Positions 23,570-35,690 of a DNA stretch of 38,004 nucleotides are shown here, in pieces. The stretch spans positions 1-38,004 of the forward strand of contig NZ_JACCKA010000006.1 of NCBI RefSeq assembly GCF_013425525.1. The letters run 5' to 3'. Under the pieces are notes generated by a model. That model was not told the origin of the DNA. It did no database searches and saw nothing but the letters and a program-made list of their open reading frames with translations. Position 1 is the stretch's first letter; each line of letters begins with the position of its first letter. This DNA is from Luteimonas salinisoli. GTDB lineage: Bacteria; Pseudomonadota; Gammaproteobacteria; Xanthomonadales; Xanthomonadaceae. A program made the position numbers and the translations under genes.

Positions 23570-24451
23570 TTAGCGTCCGCCGCGGACCGGGCGCACCATC
23601 GTGGCGCGCAGTGCGGCCCGTGCCGCCGACGGCGTCAGTCCGTAGGCGCGCCGGAAGGCGGCGGTGAACTGGCTGTGGCCGGAAAACCCGTGCGCCAGCG
23701 CCAGCGCGGCCAGGTCGTCCGCCCGCGGCAGCTGTTCCAGCGCGCGGGCCAGCCGCAGATGGGTCTGGTAGCGGTAGAGCGGTATCCCCTCGACCTGGCC
23801 GAAGCACTGTGTCAGGTACACCGGCGATGCCCCGACCTCGGTGGCCAGGTCGCCCAGGGTCCAGCGGCGCCCCGGATCCTCCTGCAGCAGCAGCCTGGTC
23901 CGCTCGATCAGGCGCTGCCGGCCGGGCCCCGTGCGCCGCCGTCCGGGCGCCGCCTCCGGCCGCAGGATCCGCCTGGCGAGCGCCAGCGCCAGTTCCTCGG
24001 CCCGCAGCGGATCGGCCGGCGACCCGCTCGCACGCAGGCGGGCCGCGAGCCACTGCGAGCGCGCGTCGACCGGCCATGCCGGGCGCAGCAGCCGGTCGCC
24101 CTGCGCGGCTCCGCCCGCGCCATCGCCCGCGATTTCCCGCAGGCGCCCGGGTGCGAAACGGATCGACAGGCAGCTGTCGCCGTGCTCGGCGGGGTGGTCG
24201 ATCCCGTATTCCTCCCCGGCGTTGAACGCCAGCGCGCGATTCGGGTCCGCCAGCGACGCGCGGCGGCCCGCCCGGTAGAGAAACGTGCCGCGATAGGCGA
24301 TCACGATGCGCGTGTCCGGGACCCATTCGTCCGCTCCGGCGTGACGGCCGCGGCAGGCGCGACAATGCACGTCGTGCACCTGCACGCTGGTCCCGGAGCA
24401 GATGGGGCGCGACCTCAGGGCGGTTGGGGTCGAGGCTGGGGTGGGCCGCAT
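23570..24451 (-). CDS. AraC-family transcriptional regulator
   Basis: This 293-residue regulator has a C-terminal AraC/XylS DNA-binding domain with two helix-turn-helix units: RRWTLGDLATEVGASPVYLT and LAALALAHGFSGHSQFTAAF, followed by RRAYGLTPSAARAA. The N-terminal sensor part (about 20-170) includes VHDVHCRACRGRHAG, with Cys30, Cys33 and nearby His26, His29 and His37, then a cupin-like strand series (RIVIAYRGTFLYRAG, LAFNAGEEYGIDHP). ATG 24451 was chosen because a CAGGGTG ribosome-binding-like stretch precedes it; the longer frame enters the tandem repeat. Its promoter region consists of the parE-derived repeats. It probably regulates the exported protein gene next to it. Confidence 0.85.
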   Translation of the reverse strand: MRPTPASTPTALRSRPICSGTSVQVHDVHCRACRGRHAGADEWVPDTRIVIAYRGTFLYRAGRRASLADPNRALAFNAGEEYGIDHPAEHGDSCLSIRFAPGRLREIAGDGAGGAAQGDRLLRPAWPVDARSQWLAARLRASGSPADPLRAEELALALARRILRPEAAPGRRRTGPGRQRLIERTRLLLQEDPGRRWTLGDLATEVGASPVYLTQCFGQVEGIPLYRYQTHLRLARALEQLPRADDLAALALAHGFSGHSQFTAAFRRAYGLTPSAARAALRATMVRPVRGGR

Positions 24452-24465
24452 CGCCGACACCCTGC

Positions 24466-24838
24466 TCACGCCTCTGGCGTCGCCAGGTCGCCCGTGGCTT
24501 CGAGCCGCGCCAGGCAGCCCGTTCCGGGGCGGCGATGTTCGGGCCGTCGCCACGGCTTGCGAAAACGACTGGCCATCAGACCTCCAGGGTCGCCAGGTCG
24601 CCCTTGGTTTCCAGCCGCGCCAGGCAGCCCGTTCCGCAGCGATGATGCCTGGGCCGTCGCCACGGCTGCCGATAGTGGCTGGCCCATCACACCTCCAGGG
24701 TCGCCAGGTCGCCTTTGGTTTCCAGCCGCGCCAGGCAGCCCGTTCCGCAGCGATGATGCCTGGGCCGTCGCCACGGCTGCCGATAGTGACTGGCCCATCA
24801 CACCTCCAGGGTCGCCAGGTCGCCTTTGGTTTCCAGCC
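24466..24838 (-). repeat. 111-bp tandem repeat seeded by the 3' end of parE
   Basis: Units begin at 24798 (partial, inside parE), 24687, 24576 and 24466, giving periods of 111, 111 and 110 bases. Each unit consists of a copy of the last 13 codons of parE with its stop (41 bases) plus 70 bases of spacer. Units 24687 and 24576 differ at only about three positions; the one farthest from parE has diverged most. Each spacer has a small hairpin GCCGTcgccACGGC. Because 111 is divisible by three, a 37-residue repeat appears in a shadow frame, but there is no start or ribosome-binding site to support expression. The array fills the whole interval between parE and the AraC gene. Confidence 0.9.
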
Positions 24839-26687
24839 AGACCCTCCGATCCGGCGCCCTTTTGCGCGCCAGCAGCATGTCCATCAGCGAATGGGTCTCG
24901 TCGCCATCGACGACCGTCAATTGCACCAGACGGCGCGTGTCCGGATGGATCGCCGACTCGCGCAGCTGCGACGGGTTCATCTCGCCCAGGCCCTTGAAGC
25001 GGGTGACGTTGACCGTGCCCTTGAGCTTCTCGCGCTGGATCTTCTCCAGCAGCAGCCGCTTCTCCTCCTCGTCCAGGGCGTAGAACACCTGCTTGCCGAC
25101 GTCGACGCGGAACAGCGGCGGCATCGCCACGAACACGTGCCCGGCCGCCACCAGCGCCGGGAAGTGGCGCAGGAACAGCGCCGCGAGCAGGGTGGCGATG
25201 TGGAGGCCGTCGGAGTCGGCGTCGGCCAGCACGATGATCTTGCCGTAGCGCAGCCCTGAGATGTCGTCCTTGCCGGGGTCGCAGCCGATCGCCACCGCCA
25301 GGTCGTGAACCTCCTGCGAGGCGAGCACGCCGCCGGAGGCGACTTCCCAGGTATTGAGGATCTTGCCGCGCAGCGGCAGGATCGCCTGGAAGTCCTTGTC
25401 GCGCGCCTGCCGCGCCGAGCCGCCGGCGGAGTCGCCCTCGACCAGGAACAGCTCGGTGCGCGAGAGATCCTGGCTGATGCAGTCGGCGAGCTTGCCGGGC
25501 AGCGCCGGGCCCTGGGTGACCTTCTTGCGGACGATCTGCTTCTCGGTCTTCAGCCGCGCGCTGGCGCGTTCGATCGCCAGCTGGGCGATGCGCTCGCCGA
25601 GCTCGACGTGCTGGTTGAGCCACAGCGAGAACGCGTCGTGCGCTGCGCCCTCGATGAACCCGGCGGCCTGCCGCGAGGACAGCCGCTCCTTGGTCTGGCC
25701 GCTGAACTGCGGGTCGGTCATCTTCAGGCTGAGCACGAACGAGACCCGGTCCCAGACGTCCTCCGGCGCCAGCTTCACCCCGCGCGGCAGCAGGCTGCGG
25801 AAGTCGCAGAACTCGCGCAGCGCGTCGGTGAAGCCGCTGCGCAGGCCATTGACGTGGGTGCCGTGCTGGGCGGTCGGGATCAGGTTGACGTAGCTCTCCT
25901 GGACCAGCTCGCCTTCCGGCACCCAGGCCACCGCCCAGTCCACCGTCTCGGTGTCCTTGGCCAGGGCGCCGACGAACAGCTCCGGCGGCAGCAGCTCGCG
26001 CCCGGCCAGCTCGCCGTGCAGGTAGTCGCGCAGGCCGTCCTCGTAGTACCAGCGGTCGCGCTCGCCGCTGGCCTCGTCGTGCAGGTTTACCGTGAGGCCG
26101 GGGCAAAGCACCGCCTTGGCGCGCAGCAGGTGGCGCAGCGCCCGCAGCGAGAATTTCGGGCTGTCGAAGTACTTCGGGTCCGGCCAGAACCGCAGCCGGG
26201 TGCCGGTGTTGCGCTTGCCGACGCTGCCGACCGCCTCGAGCTTCGAGGCGGCGTCGCCGTTGGCGAAGTCCATCCGGTACTCGCTGCCGTCGCGCTTGAT
26301 GTGCACCTGCAGGCGGGTGGAGAGGGCGTTGACCACGCTCACCCCGACGCCGTGCAGGCCGCCCGAGAAGGTGTAGTTGCGGTTGTTGAACTTGCCGCCG
26401 GCGTGGAGCCGGGTGAGGATCAGCTCGACGCCCGGGATCTTCTCTTCCGGGTGCAGGTCCACCGGCATGCCGCGGCCGTCGTCGGAGACTTCGCAGCTGC
26501 CGTCCTTGAACAGGCTGACCTCGATCTCGCGCGCATGCCCGGCCAGGGCCTCGTCGACGGCGTTGTCGACGACCTCCTGCGCCAGGTGGTTGGGCCGGGT
26601 GGTGTCGGTGTACATGCCCGGGCGGCGCTTGACCGGGTCCAGCCCGGACAGGACTTCGATGTCGACGGCGTTGTAGCGGGAGTTCAT
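24798..26687 (-). CDS. parE: DNA topoisomerase IV subunit B
   Basis: This 629-residue GHKL ATPase subunit decatenates chromosomes together with ParC. The ATP-binding elements are EVVDNAVDEALAGH, DDGRGMPVD and GLHGVGVSVVNALS. The transducer Lys is in the QTKERLSSR region. The TOPRIM residues are in VEGDSAGGSARQARDKDFQA and ADADSDGLHIATLL, and the C-terminal PGYMFT-equivalent region is RFKGLGEMNPSQLRESAI. DADSDGLHI and the length separate ParE from GyrB (DADVDGSHI and longer). ATG 26687 starts MNSRYNAVDIEVLSGLDPVK, as in relatives. The stop at 24798 lies inside the first, partial unit of the tandem repeat described separately, so the last 13 codons are duplicated downstream. Confidence 0.95.
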   Translation of the reverse strand: MNSRYNAVDIEVLSGLDPVKRRPGMYTDTTRPNHLAQEVVDNAVDEALAGHAREIEVSLFKDGSCEVSDDGRGMPVDLHPEEKIPGVELILTRLHAGGKFNNRNYTFSGGLHGVGVSVVNALSTRLQVHIKRDGSEYRMDFANGDAASKLEAVGSVGKRNTGTRLRFWPDPKYFDSPKFSLRALRHLLRAKAVLCPGLTVNLHDEASGERDRWYYEDGLRDYLHGELAGRELLPPELFVGALAKDTETVDWAVAWVPEGELVQESYVNLIPTAQHGTHVNGLRSGFTDALREFCDFRSLLPRGVKLAPEDVWDRVSFVLSLKMTDPQFSGQTKERLSSRQAAGFIEGAAHDAFSLWLNQHVELGERIAQLAIERASARLKTEKQIVRKKVTQGPALPGKLADCISQDLSRTELFLVEGDSAGGSARQARDKDFQAILPLRGKILNTWEVASGGVLASQEVHDLAVAIGCDPGKDDISGLRYGKIIVLADADSDGLHIATLLAALFLRHFPALVAAGHVFVAMPPLFRVDVGKQVFYALDEEEKRLLLEKIQREKLKGTVNVTRFKGLGEMNPSQLRESAIHPDTRRLVQLTVVDGDETHSLMDMLLARKRAPDRRVWLETKGDLATLEV

Positions 26688-27081
26688 CGGTGGGGCTGCT
26701 GCGGGAAGCGCGCCAGAATGGGGCGGGGCGGACACCCGGTCAAGGGACGAACCGGCCGCCGCCGGTGCGGCGGCCGCGGCAGGCCTGCGCAAGCGCGGAT
26801 TGCGCCCCAGCCGGGCCGCGGCATCGTGCGCGAAGGAAGCGCGCCGGTCCGGATTTCGCGCATGGCTTGCGGCGCTAGCACGGCTGCGACCCTGCCGACA
26901 GCTGTGGCCAACCCGAGGTTCCGGCACGGAAAACGCCTTCAAACGTGCGCGTAAGCGCTTAATTCCGTTAAGGGCCCGTTGTTCAGTTGGGAGCGGGGAT
27001 GGGATGGATACGGTGCGGTTGCCGCGGTCGCAAGCGGCGCCCCCCTCTTGGTTCCACTTTCGTTTCTCTGGAGACACGACG
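26688..27081. other. Non-coding interval between parE and the Ala/Glu-rich gene
   Basis: No gene is supported in these 394 bases. A perfect hairpin, CGGCCGCCGC (26753-26762) with GCGGCGGCCG (26767-26776) and a 4-base loop, lies about 65 bases upstream of the parE start. A palindrome TAAGCGCTTA (26952-26961) and the following AT-richer stretch AATTCCGTTAA are the best place for the promoter of the rightward small gene at 27082. I cannot define -35 and -10 boxes with confidence. Confidence 0.5.
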
Positions 27082-27336
27082 ATGACCCACCGCAATCTTC
27101 TGTTCACCGCCCTGATCGCCGCTGCCTTCGCCGCCCCGGGCGCGTTCGCCCAGGAAGTCGACGAGCAGGCCGTCCGCGAGGCCGAGCAGGCCGCGCAGCA
27201 GGCCGAGCAGGCCGCCGCCGCCGCCGAGGTCGAGGCCGATGCCGCTGCCGCCGCCGAGACCGAGGCCGCTGCCGAGTGGCAGTCCGAGGAAGAGGCCGAG
27301 GAGGCCACCGAGGCCGAGGAAGAGGATCCGGCCTGA
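27082..27336 (+). CDS. Small exported Ala/Glu-rich protein
   Basis: This 84-residue protein has a textbook signal peptide ([16 protein letters not shown], cleavage after about residue 23). The mature 61 residues are almost only Ala, Glu and Gln, with one Arg, no Lys and a calculated net charge of about -21. [19 protein letters not shown] should form a helix; the end [16 protein letters not shown] is a polyacidic tail. GGAGA precedes ATG 27082 and a strong terminator follows, so it is an independent gene. I recognise no family. A periplasmic cation buffer, chaperone-like or envelope spacer role is possible but not shown. Confidence 0.7.
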   Translation: MTHRNLLFTALIAAAFAAPGAFAQEVDEQAVREAEQAAQQAEQAAAAAEVEADAAAAAETEAAAEWQSEEEAEEATEAEEEDPA

Positions 27337-27379
27337 TCCACCGGCCGGCCGGCCCCCGCCGGCCGCCCCTGGACGACGA

Positions 27380-27408
27380 AACGCCCCGCTCCGGCGGGGC
27401 GTTTTCTT
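27380..27408 (+). terminator. Rho-independent terminator
   Basis: ACGCCCCGC (27381-27389) and GCGGGGCGT (27394-27402) form a perfect 9-bp GC-rich stem with loop TCCG, followed by TTTCTT. It lies 44 bases after the stop of the Ala/Glu-rich gene and insulates pyrG from it. Confidence 0.9.
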
Positions 27409-27449
27409 GCGGGAGACGCCCCTCCGGGCCGGCGGACCTGCACTTGCCG

Positions 27450-31316
<3,867 letters not shown>

Positions 31317-31331
31317 CGGAGCGCGGCAGCG

Positions 31332-31673
31332 ATGCGCGGGCTGCGGATCGTGCTGGTGCTGCTCGCGCTGCTGCTGGTCTGGCTGCAGTACCGCCTGTGG
31401 TTCGGCACGGGCGGCGCCGGCGACGTCGCCCGGCTGCAGGGCCAGGTGGCGCAGCAGGCGCACCAGAACGAGGGCCTGCGCGAACGCAATGCCGCGCTGG
31501 CGGCGGAGGTCGCGGACCTGAAATCGCCCACCGGCGAGGCCGCGGTCGAGGAGCGCGCGCGGAGCGAACTGGGGATGATCCGTCCGGGCGAGGTCTTCTA
31601 CCGCGTGGTCGAGAGCCCGGCCGCCGCGCCCCTGCCCGAGCCGCCGGACAGCGGCGCCGGGTCCTCGCCATGA
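31332..31673 (+). CDS. ftsB: Cell division protein FtsB
   Basis: This 113-residue bitopic membrane protein has a short N-terminus, one transmembrane helix ([20 protein letters not shown]) and a periplasmic coiled coil ([20 protein letters not shown] through [11 protein letters not shown]). The conserved [21 protein letters not shown] segment follows, then a Pro-rich tail. FtsB works with FtsL and FtsQ to control septal wall synthesis. Its placement directly before ispD is the standard arrangement. It overlaps ispD by 4 bases (ATGA at 31670). Confidence 0.93.
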   Translation: MRGLRIVLVLLALLLVWLQYRLWFGTGGAGDVARLQGQVAQQAHQNEGLRERNAALAAEVADLKSPTGEAAVEERARSELGMIRPGEVFYRVVESPAAAPLPEPPDSGAGSSP

Positions 31674-32437
31674 GCCCTGATCGGGTCCGGGGCGGGCTCT
31701 GGGCGGTGGTGCCGGCCGCCGGCCGCGGCGTGCGCTTCGGCGGCGACCTGCCCAAGCAGTACCTGCCGGTGGCGGGCGAGCCGCTGCTCGCGCATACGTT
31801 GCGCGCACTGTTCGCCCATCCGGGTATCGAGGGGGCGGTGGTGGCGATCGCGCCGGACGATCGGCACTGGCCCGGCTGGACCGCGTTCGAGGGCAGGCCG
31901 GTGCTGGCCTGCAGCGGCGGCGCGACGCGCGCGGCGTCGGTGCTGACCGCGCTGGCGGCGCTGCCGCCGCAGGTGCGCGCGGACGACTTCGTGCTCGTGC
32001 ACGACGCGGCGCGTCCCAACGTGCGGCCGGCGGACCTGGCCGCGCTGCTCGAGCGCGGGCGCCAGGATCCGGTCGGCGCGATCCTGGCCGCGCCGGTGCG
32101 CGATACCCTCAAGCGCGGCGGCGACGACGGCGGCATCGACGGCACGGAGCCGCGCGAGCGGCTGTGGCGCGCGCTCACCCCGCAGCTGTTCCGGCGGCTG
32201 CAGCTCGAGCGTGCGCTGGCCGCCGCCGGCGATGCCGGCGCGGAAGTGACCGACGAGGCGATGGCGATGGAGCGCCAGGGCCTGCGCCCGCTGCTGGTCG
32301 AGGGCGCCGAGGACAACCTCAAGGTGACCACCGCCGCCGATCTGGCGCTGTTCGAGTTCCTGCTGGGAAGGCGGGGTATCGGGAATGGAGAATCGGGAAC
32401 GGGAAATGCGCGAGCGCGCGCGGACGGAGAGGCATGA
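31670..32437 (+). CDS. ispD: 2-C-methyl-D-erythritol 4-phosphate cytidylyltransferase
   Basis: This 255-residue protein is the MEP-pathway enzyme that joins CTP and 2-C-methylerythritol 4-phosphate. The nucleotide-binding loop is [59 protein letters not shown] and the ending [12 protein letters not shown] ... [19 protein letters not shown] complete the family pattern. The normal protein would end at about residue 233. The last 22 or so residues ([20 protein letters not shown]) are encoded by a GGGAATGG-type repeat and look like an added tail. It overlaps ispF by 4 bases. Confidence 0.94.
   Translation: MSPDRVRGGLWAVVPAAGRGVRFGGDLPKQYLPVAGEPLLAHTLRALFAHPGIEGAVVAIAPDDRHWPGWTAFEGRPVLACSGGATRAASVLTALAALPPQVRADDFVLVHDAARPNVRPADLAALLERGRQDPVGAILAAPVRDTLKRGGDDGGIDGTEPRERLWRALTPQLFRRLQLERALAAAGDAGAEVTDEAMAMERQGLRPLLVEGAEDNLKVTTAADLALFEFLLGRRGIGNGESGTGNARARADGEA
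32377..32410 (+). repeat. GGGAATGG-type repeat inside the ispD 3' end
   Basis: The run has the units GGGAATGG, AGAATC, GGGAAC and GGGAAAT, unlike the surrounding coding sequence in composition. Short repeats of this type are usually intergenic in this bacterial group. Here the repeat is read in frame as the C-terminal tail of IspD. Confidence 0.65.
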
Positions 32438-32913
32438 CCATCCGGATCGGCCACGGCTACGACGTCCACGCCTTCGGCGAAGGCGACCACGTCATGATCG
32501 GTGGCGTGCGGATCGCCCATGAACGCGGCGTGGTGGCGCACAGCGACGGCGACGTCGCGATCCACGCGCTCTGCGACGCGATGCTGGGGGCGCTGGCGCT
32601 GGGCGACATCGGCGTGCATTTCCCGCCGTCGGATCCGCAATGGAAGGGCGCCGACAGCCGCGCGCTGCTGCGCCATTGCGGTGCGCTGGCAGCGGCGCGC
32701 GGCTGGCGCCTGGGCAATGCCGACATCACGGTGATCTGCGAGCGGCCGAAGATCGGTCCCCATGCCGCGGCGATGCGCGAACGGCTGGCCGCCGATCTCG
32801 GCGTCGCCATCGATGCGGTCAGCGTCAAGGCCACCACCAGCGAGCGTCTCGGCTTCACCGGGCGTGGCGAGGGGATCGCGGCGCAGGCGGTGTGCCTGCT
32901 GGTCGGCGAATGA
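32434..32913 (+). CDS. ispF: 2-C-methyl-D-erythritol 2,4-cyclodiphosphate synthase
   Basis: This 159-residue trimeric enzyme closes the cyclodiphosphate ring in the MEP pathway. The zinc ligands are in [10 protein letters not shown] (Asp, His) and the later His in [45 protein letters not shown] and [20 protein letters not shown] are family signatures. It follows ispD in the same pathway and overlaps both neighbours by 4 bases. Confidence 0.96.
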   Translation: MTIRIGHGYDVHAFGEGDHVMIGGVRIAHERGVVAHSDGDVAIHALCDAMLGALALGDIGVHFPPSDPQWKGADSRALLRHCGALAAARGWRLGNADITVICERPKIGPHAAAMRERLAADLGVAIDAVSVKATTSERLGFTGRGEGIAAQAVCLLVGE

Positions 32914-33992
32914 GCGGCGCCGCGGGCGACGGCTCCGGCGAGGCGCTGCCGGCCGCCTGGGGCGAGGCGGTGCTGGCCGCGACGATCCGCAGTGCGGCGG
33001 AGGATTTCCGGGTCGAGGAGCTGGACGGGTTCGAGGCCAGCGGCAGCGGCGAGCACCTGCTGCTGACGGTCGAGAAGCGCGGCATGAACACCGCCTTCGC
33101 CGCCGCGCGGATCGCTGCCTGGGCGGGCGTGCCGGTGGCGGCGATCGGCTATGCCGGGCTCAAGGATCGCCACGCCGTGGCCCGCCAGCGCTTCAGCGTG
33201 CACCTGCCGGGACGCGACGCCCCGCCGCTGGAGGCCCTGCAGTGCGGGGAGGCGGGGCCGGGTCGTCAGGAACAGTCGCTGCACGTGCTGCACCAGGCCC
33301 GGCACGCGCGCAAGCTTCCGCGCGGTGCGCTGGCCGGCAACCGTTTCGTGCTGACGCTGCGCGAGGTGCGGGGCGATCCCGCGGCGATCGACGCACGGCT
33401 GCAGGCGATCGCCGCGGCCGGCGTGCCGAACTATTTCGGCGAGCAGCGTTTCGGCCGCGGCGGCGGCAACGTCGCCGCCGCCCTGGCGATGTTCGCCGGC
33501 GCCCGGGTGCGGCGCGATCAGCGCACGCACCTGCTGTCGGCGGCGCGTTCCGAGCTGTTCAACCGGGTGCTGGCGGCCCGCGTCCGCGACGGCTCGTGGA
33601 ACAGGGGCCTGGAGGGCGAGGTCTGGATCCTCGACGGCAGCCGCAGCGTGTTCGGCCCGGAGCCGTGGAGCGCGGCGCTGGCGCAGCGGCTGGGCGATTG
33701 CGATATCCACCCCAGCGCGCCGCTTTGGGGCGCCGGCGAGCTGCGCAGCCGCGGCGGAGCGCTGGCGCTGGAAACGGCGGCGCTCGCCGACGGCGATGCG
33801 GCCGCGCTCAAGCGCGGGCTCGAGTCCGCCGGCCTGCGCCAGGAGCGTCGCGCCACCCGTCTCCGGCCCGCCGCCATGGCCTGGGAGCGGGAGGGCGCTG
33901 ATACCTTGCACCTCGCCTTCGAACTGCCTGCCGGCGCGTACGCCACCGCGGTGCTGGCGGAGCTGGGAGCCATGCGCAACGCCGCCGGTTGA
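32910..33992 (+). CDS. truD: tRNA pseudouridine(13) synthase
   Basis: This 360-residue TruD-family enzyme makes pseudouridine 13 in tRNA-Glu. The N-terminal region has [20 protein letters not shown] and [11 protein letters not shown]. The catalytic Asp is in [32 protein letters not shown] and [18 protein letters not shown] follow. The extra TRUD insertion domain spans about 160-300. It overlaps the ispF stop (ATGA at 32910). It is the last gene before two opposing genes and no clear terminator is seen in the 72-bp gap that follows. Confidence 0.94.
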   Translation: MSGAAGDGSGEALPAAWGEAVLAATIRSAAEDFRVEELDGFEASGSGEHLLLTVEKRGMNTAFAAARIAAWAGVPVAAIGYAGLKDRHAVARQRFSVHLPGRDAPPLEALQCGEAGPGRQEQSLHVLHQARHARKLPRGALAGNRFVLTLREVRGDPAAIDARLQAIAAAGVPNYFGEQRFGRGGGNVAAALAMFAGARVRRDQRTHLLSAARSELFNRVLAARVRDGSWNRGLEGEVWILDGSRSVFGPEPWSAALAQRLGDCDIHPSAPLWGAGELRSRGGALALETAALADGDAAALKRGLESAGLRQERRATRLRPAAMAWEREGADTLHLAFELPAGAYATAVLAELGAMRNAAG

Positions 33993-34064
33993 TCGCCGGC
34001 GTAGCGCGCCGCGGGCGGGCCCGGTCGTGGCGGTGCCGGCGCGCGCGCCCGTGCCCCGGGGGCG

Positions 34065-34607
34065 TCAGCGCGCCCTGAGCAGCACCAGCACCGCGCCGGT
34101 CCCGCCCTGGGCGGCTGGTGCCGAGTGGAACGCCAGCACGTCCGCACGCTGGCGCAGCAGCCGGTCGACCAGGTTCTTCAGCGCCGGCGCGCCATCGGCG
34201 TGCAGGCCCTTGCCGTGGACGATCCGAACGCAGCCGTACCCCGAGGCGCGCGCCTCGGCGATGAAGCGGCGCAGCCAGGTTTCGGCCTGCGCCGCATCGG
34301 CATGGTGCAGGTCCAGCTCGTCCTGCACCGCATAGTGGCCACGGGCGAGCCTGCGAAGCAGGCGCGGCGAGACCTCGTCGCGGCGATAGCGCAGGCTGTC
34401 CGCGGCCTCCAGCGGGCCTTCCTCGAGCAGGCGATGGAACTCCCCTAGCGCCTGGCGCTCGTCGCGTTCGGCCATGCGCGGCCGCGGCTCGGGTCGCGGC
34501 CGGGAAACGGGGGCGGGCGCCGCCGGCAGTTCGCGGACGGCGCCGATCGCTTCACGGAACAGCGCGGACTCGTCGTCCGGCGGCCGGGGAACCTTGCGGC
34601 TGGTCAT
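34065..34607 (-). CDS. Smr-domain protein
   Basis: This 180-residue protein ends in an Smr domain (about 98-180): [20 protein letters not shown], then [20 protein letters not shown] and a closing [11 protein letters not shown]. The DLHH and HGKG motifs are those used by Smr nucleases and by the ribosome-rescue factor SmrB of Escherichia coli, which cuts mRNA at collided ribosomes. The N-terminal half is Pro/Arg/Glu-rich with a helical [20 protein letters not shown] segment, as in YfcN/SmrB relatives. ATG 34607 has no ribosome-binding site, but TATGCT (34619-34614) lies just upstream, so a leaderless message is possible. A lux box lies about 170 bases upstream. Confidence 0.85.
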   Translation of the reverse strand: MTSRKVPRPPDDESALFREAIGAVRELPAAPAPVSRPRPEPRPRMAERDERQALGEFHRLLEEGPLEAADSLRYRRDEVSPRLLRRLARGHYAVQDELDLHHADAAQAETWLRRFIAEARASGYGCVRIVHGKGLHADGAPALKNLVDRLLRQRADVLAFHSAPAAQGGTGAVLVLLRAR

Positions 34608-34773
34608 GGACACAGCATACAAAACAACCGGCGCCCTCCCTGGCGCGGCGATCGCCGAACGGTCGTTCCCGACGGTGCGATGCCCGGCCCGGTCCATGGG
34701 CCGCGGCGCCGATCCGTGCGCCTCAGGCATCGCACGGCCAGTGGACCACATCGGCAAGGCAGGCGACCCCGGA

Positions 34774-34793
34774 CCCTGTCATTTTCGACAGGT
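34774..34793. promoter_or_regulatory. lux box-like palindrome (LuxR operator)
   Basis: The 20-base site reads CCTGT, eight bases, then ACAGG and T, with C instead of A at the first position. The Vibrio fischeri lux box has the same CCTGT-N8-ACAGGT half-sites and spacing. The inner bases extend the dyad to CCTGTC-N6-GACAGG. It lies 43 bases after the stop of the LuxR-family gene and upstream of the Smr gene, both on the minus strand. This is where the promoter of a luxI gene sits in tandem luxR-luxI loci. Confidence 0.7.
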
Positions 34794-34810
34794 ACGATTG
34801 CCAACGCCGC

Positions 34811-34833
34811 TCCCGGCGCGGGTGCGGCCGGGA
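34811..34833 (-). terminator. Weak hairpin after luxR
   Basis: TCCCGGC (34811-34817) and GCCGGGA (34827-34833) form a 7-bp stem with a 9-base loop directly after the LuxR-family stop codon on the minus strand. There is no U-tract, so it may only protect the 3' end or act weakly. Confidence 0.35.
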
Positions 34834-34835
34834 CC

Positions 34836-35579
34836 CTAGACGGCGACCAGGCCGAGCGCGACGGCGCGCGCGCATGCGGCCCGCCGGCCCGGGACGCCCA
34901 GTTTCCGGCACGCCCCCTGGACGTGGAAATTGACGGTCCGTTCGCTGATCCCGAGGATCAGCGAGATCTCCCACGAGGTCTTGCCGATCGCGGCCCAGCG
35001 CAGGACCTCGCGTTCGCGCCGGGTGAGCGCGGGGCAGGGGCCCGGCCTGCGCAGCACGCGGTCCACGGAGACCTGCAGTGCGCTCACGAAGTGCACCGAG
35101 GGACCGACCAGGGCGTCGAACTCGCGCAGGTCCAGGGTGTGGCCGGTGGAAAACGTCATGAAGGCCCAGTCGGCGCCGCGGATGAAGCCGGGAATGGTGA
35201 TGCCGGCGCTGATCCCGAAGTCGCCGGCCACCCGGACCTGCTGTTTCGCGCGCCCGACCAGGTCCCGCGGCGGCGCGTAGGCGAACTGCCCGCGACGGTT
35301 CCAGGACGTTGCCGGCAACCCGCGGCGCGCATGGCCGACGCGGGCGTCGCGGGCCGCGACCTGCGGGTCGGCCAGCGCGGCGTAGCTGTTGCCCCATTCG
35401 TTGCGATAGTCGTGGAAGGCGTGGTAGGCGTGCTCGCCCGGCGCCTGCTCGTCGCACCACTTGACGGCATAGCCGTGATGGTCGAATCCCATCCTGCGGG
35501 CGAATTCCGCCGTTTCCAGCTGCAGTTCCTGCAGCGTGCTGGCCGACAGCACGCGTCGGACATGGTCCCAGTCGTACAC
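34836..35579 (-). CDS. LuxR-family regulator with autoinducer-binding domain (LuxR solo)
   Basis: From GTG 35579 (GGAG 7 bases upstream) the product is 247 residues. The N-terminal half is an autoinducer-binding domain: Trp62 and Tyr66 (EWGNSY) match TraR W57/Y61, Trp93 matches W85 and Gly126 (SAGITIP) matches G113. By spacing to Trp93, TraR D70-P71 correspond to Asp78-Ala79, so the proline is lost and a loop of about three residues is inserted; a DP pair at 71-72 is the alternative. The C-terminal GerE-type helix-turn-helix is [20 protein letters not shown] through [19 protein letters not shown]. No LuxI synthase gene is in the window, so it appears to be a solo receptor of acyl-homoserine lactone or a related signal. 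Confidence 0.9.
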   Translation of the reverse strand: MYDWDHVRRVLSASTLQELQLETAEFARRMGFDHHGYAVKWCDEQAPGEHAYHAFHDYRNEWGNSYAALADPQVAARDARVGHARRGLPATSWNRRGQFAYAPPRDLVGRAKQQVRVAGDFGISAGITIPGFIRGADWAFMTFSTGHTLDLREFDALVGPSVHFVSALQVSVDRVLRRPGPCPALTRREREVLRWAAIGKTSWEISLILGISERTVNFHVQGACRKLGVPGRRAACARAVALGLVAV

Positions 35580-35690
35580 AGGGGGACTCCGGTGCGATGG
35601 CTCCCGGATTCTACCGCCTCGCGCCGTTGCCGCGCAGGCCGGGCGGCCGGCGCTTCGGCTATGATGGTCGCATTTCGCGACTCCTTTTCC

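Noticed and set aside
24466..24838. 37-residue protein repeat encoded by the 111-bp array in a shadow frame
   Set aside because: The pattern follows simply from a 111-base period. No start codon or ribosome-binding site opens this frame; it only reads on from antisense-frame parE sequence.
24466..24838. CRISPR-like array
   Set aside because: The conserved unit covers the spacer as well as the repeat, the copies derive from parE, and no cas genes are near.
24451..24838. Attachment site of an integrated mobile element at the parE 3' end
   Set aside because: Direct repeats of a gene end are typical of integration, but no integrase or cargo lies between copies and the units are strictly tandem.
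34604..34804. Remnant of a luxI gene between the lux box and the Smr gene
   Set aside because: The frames of about 50-66 codons here show none of the conserved Arg/Phe/Trp/Glu/Asp pattern of LuxI proteins, so a decayed synthase cannot be shown.
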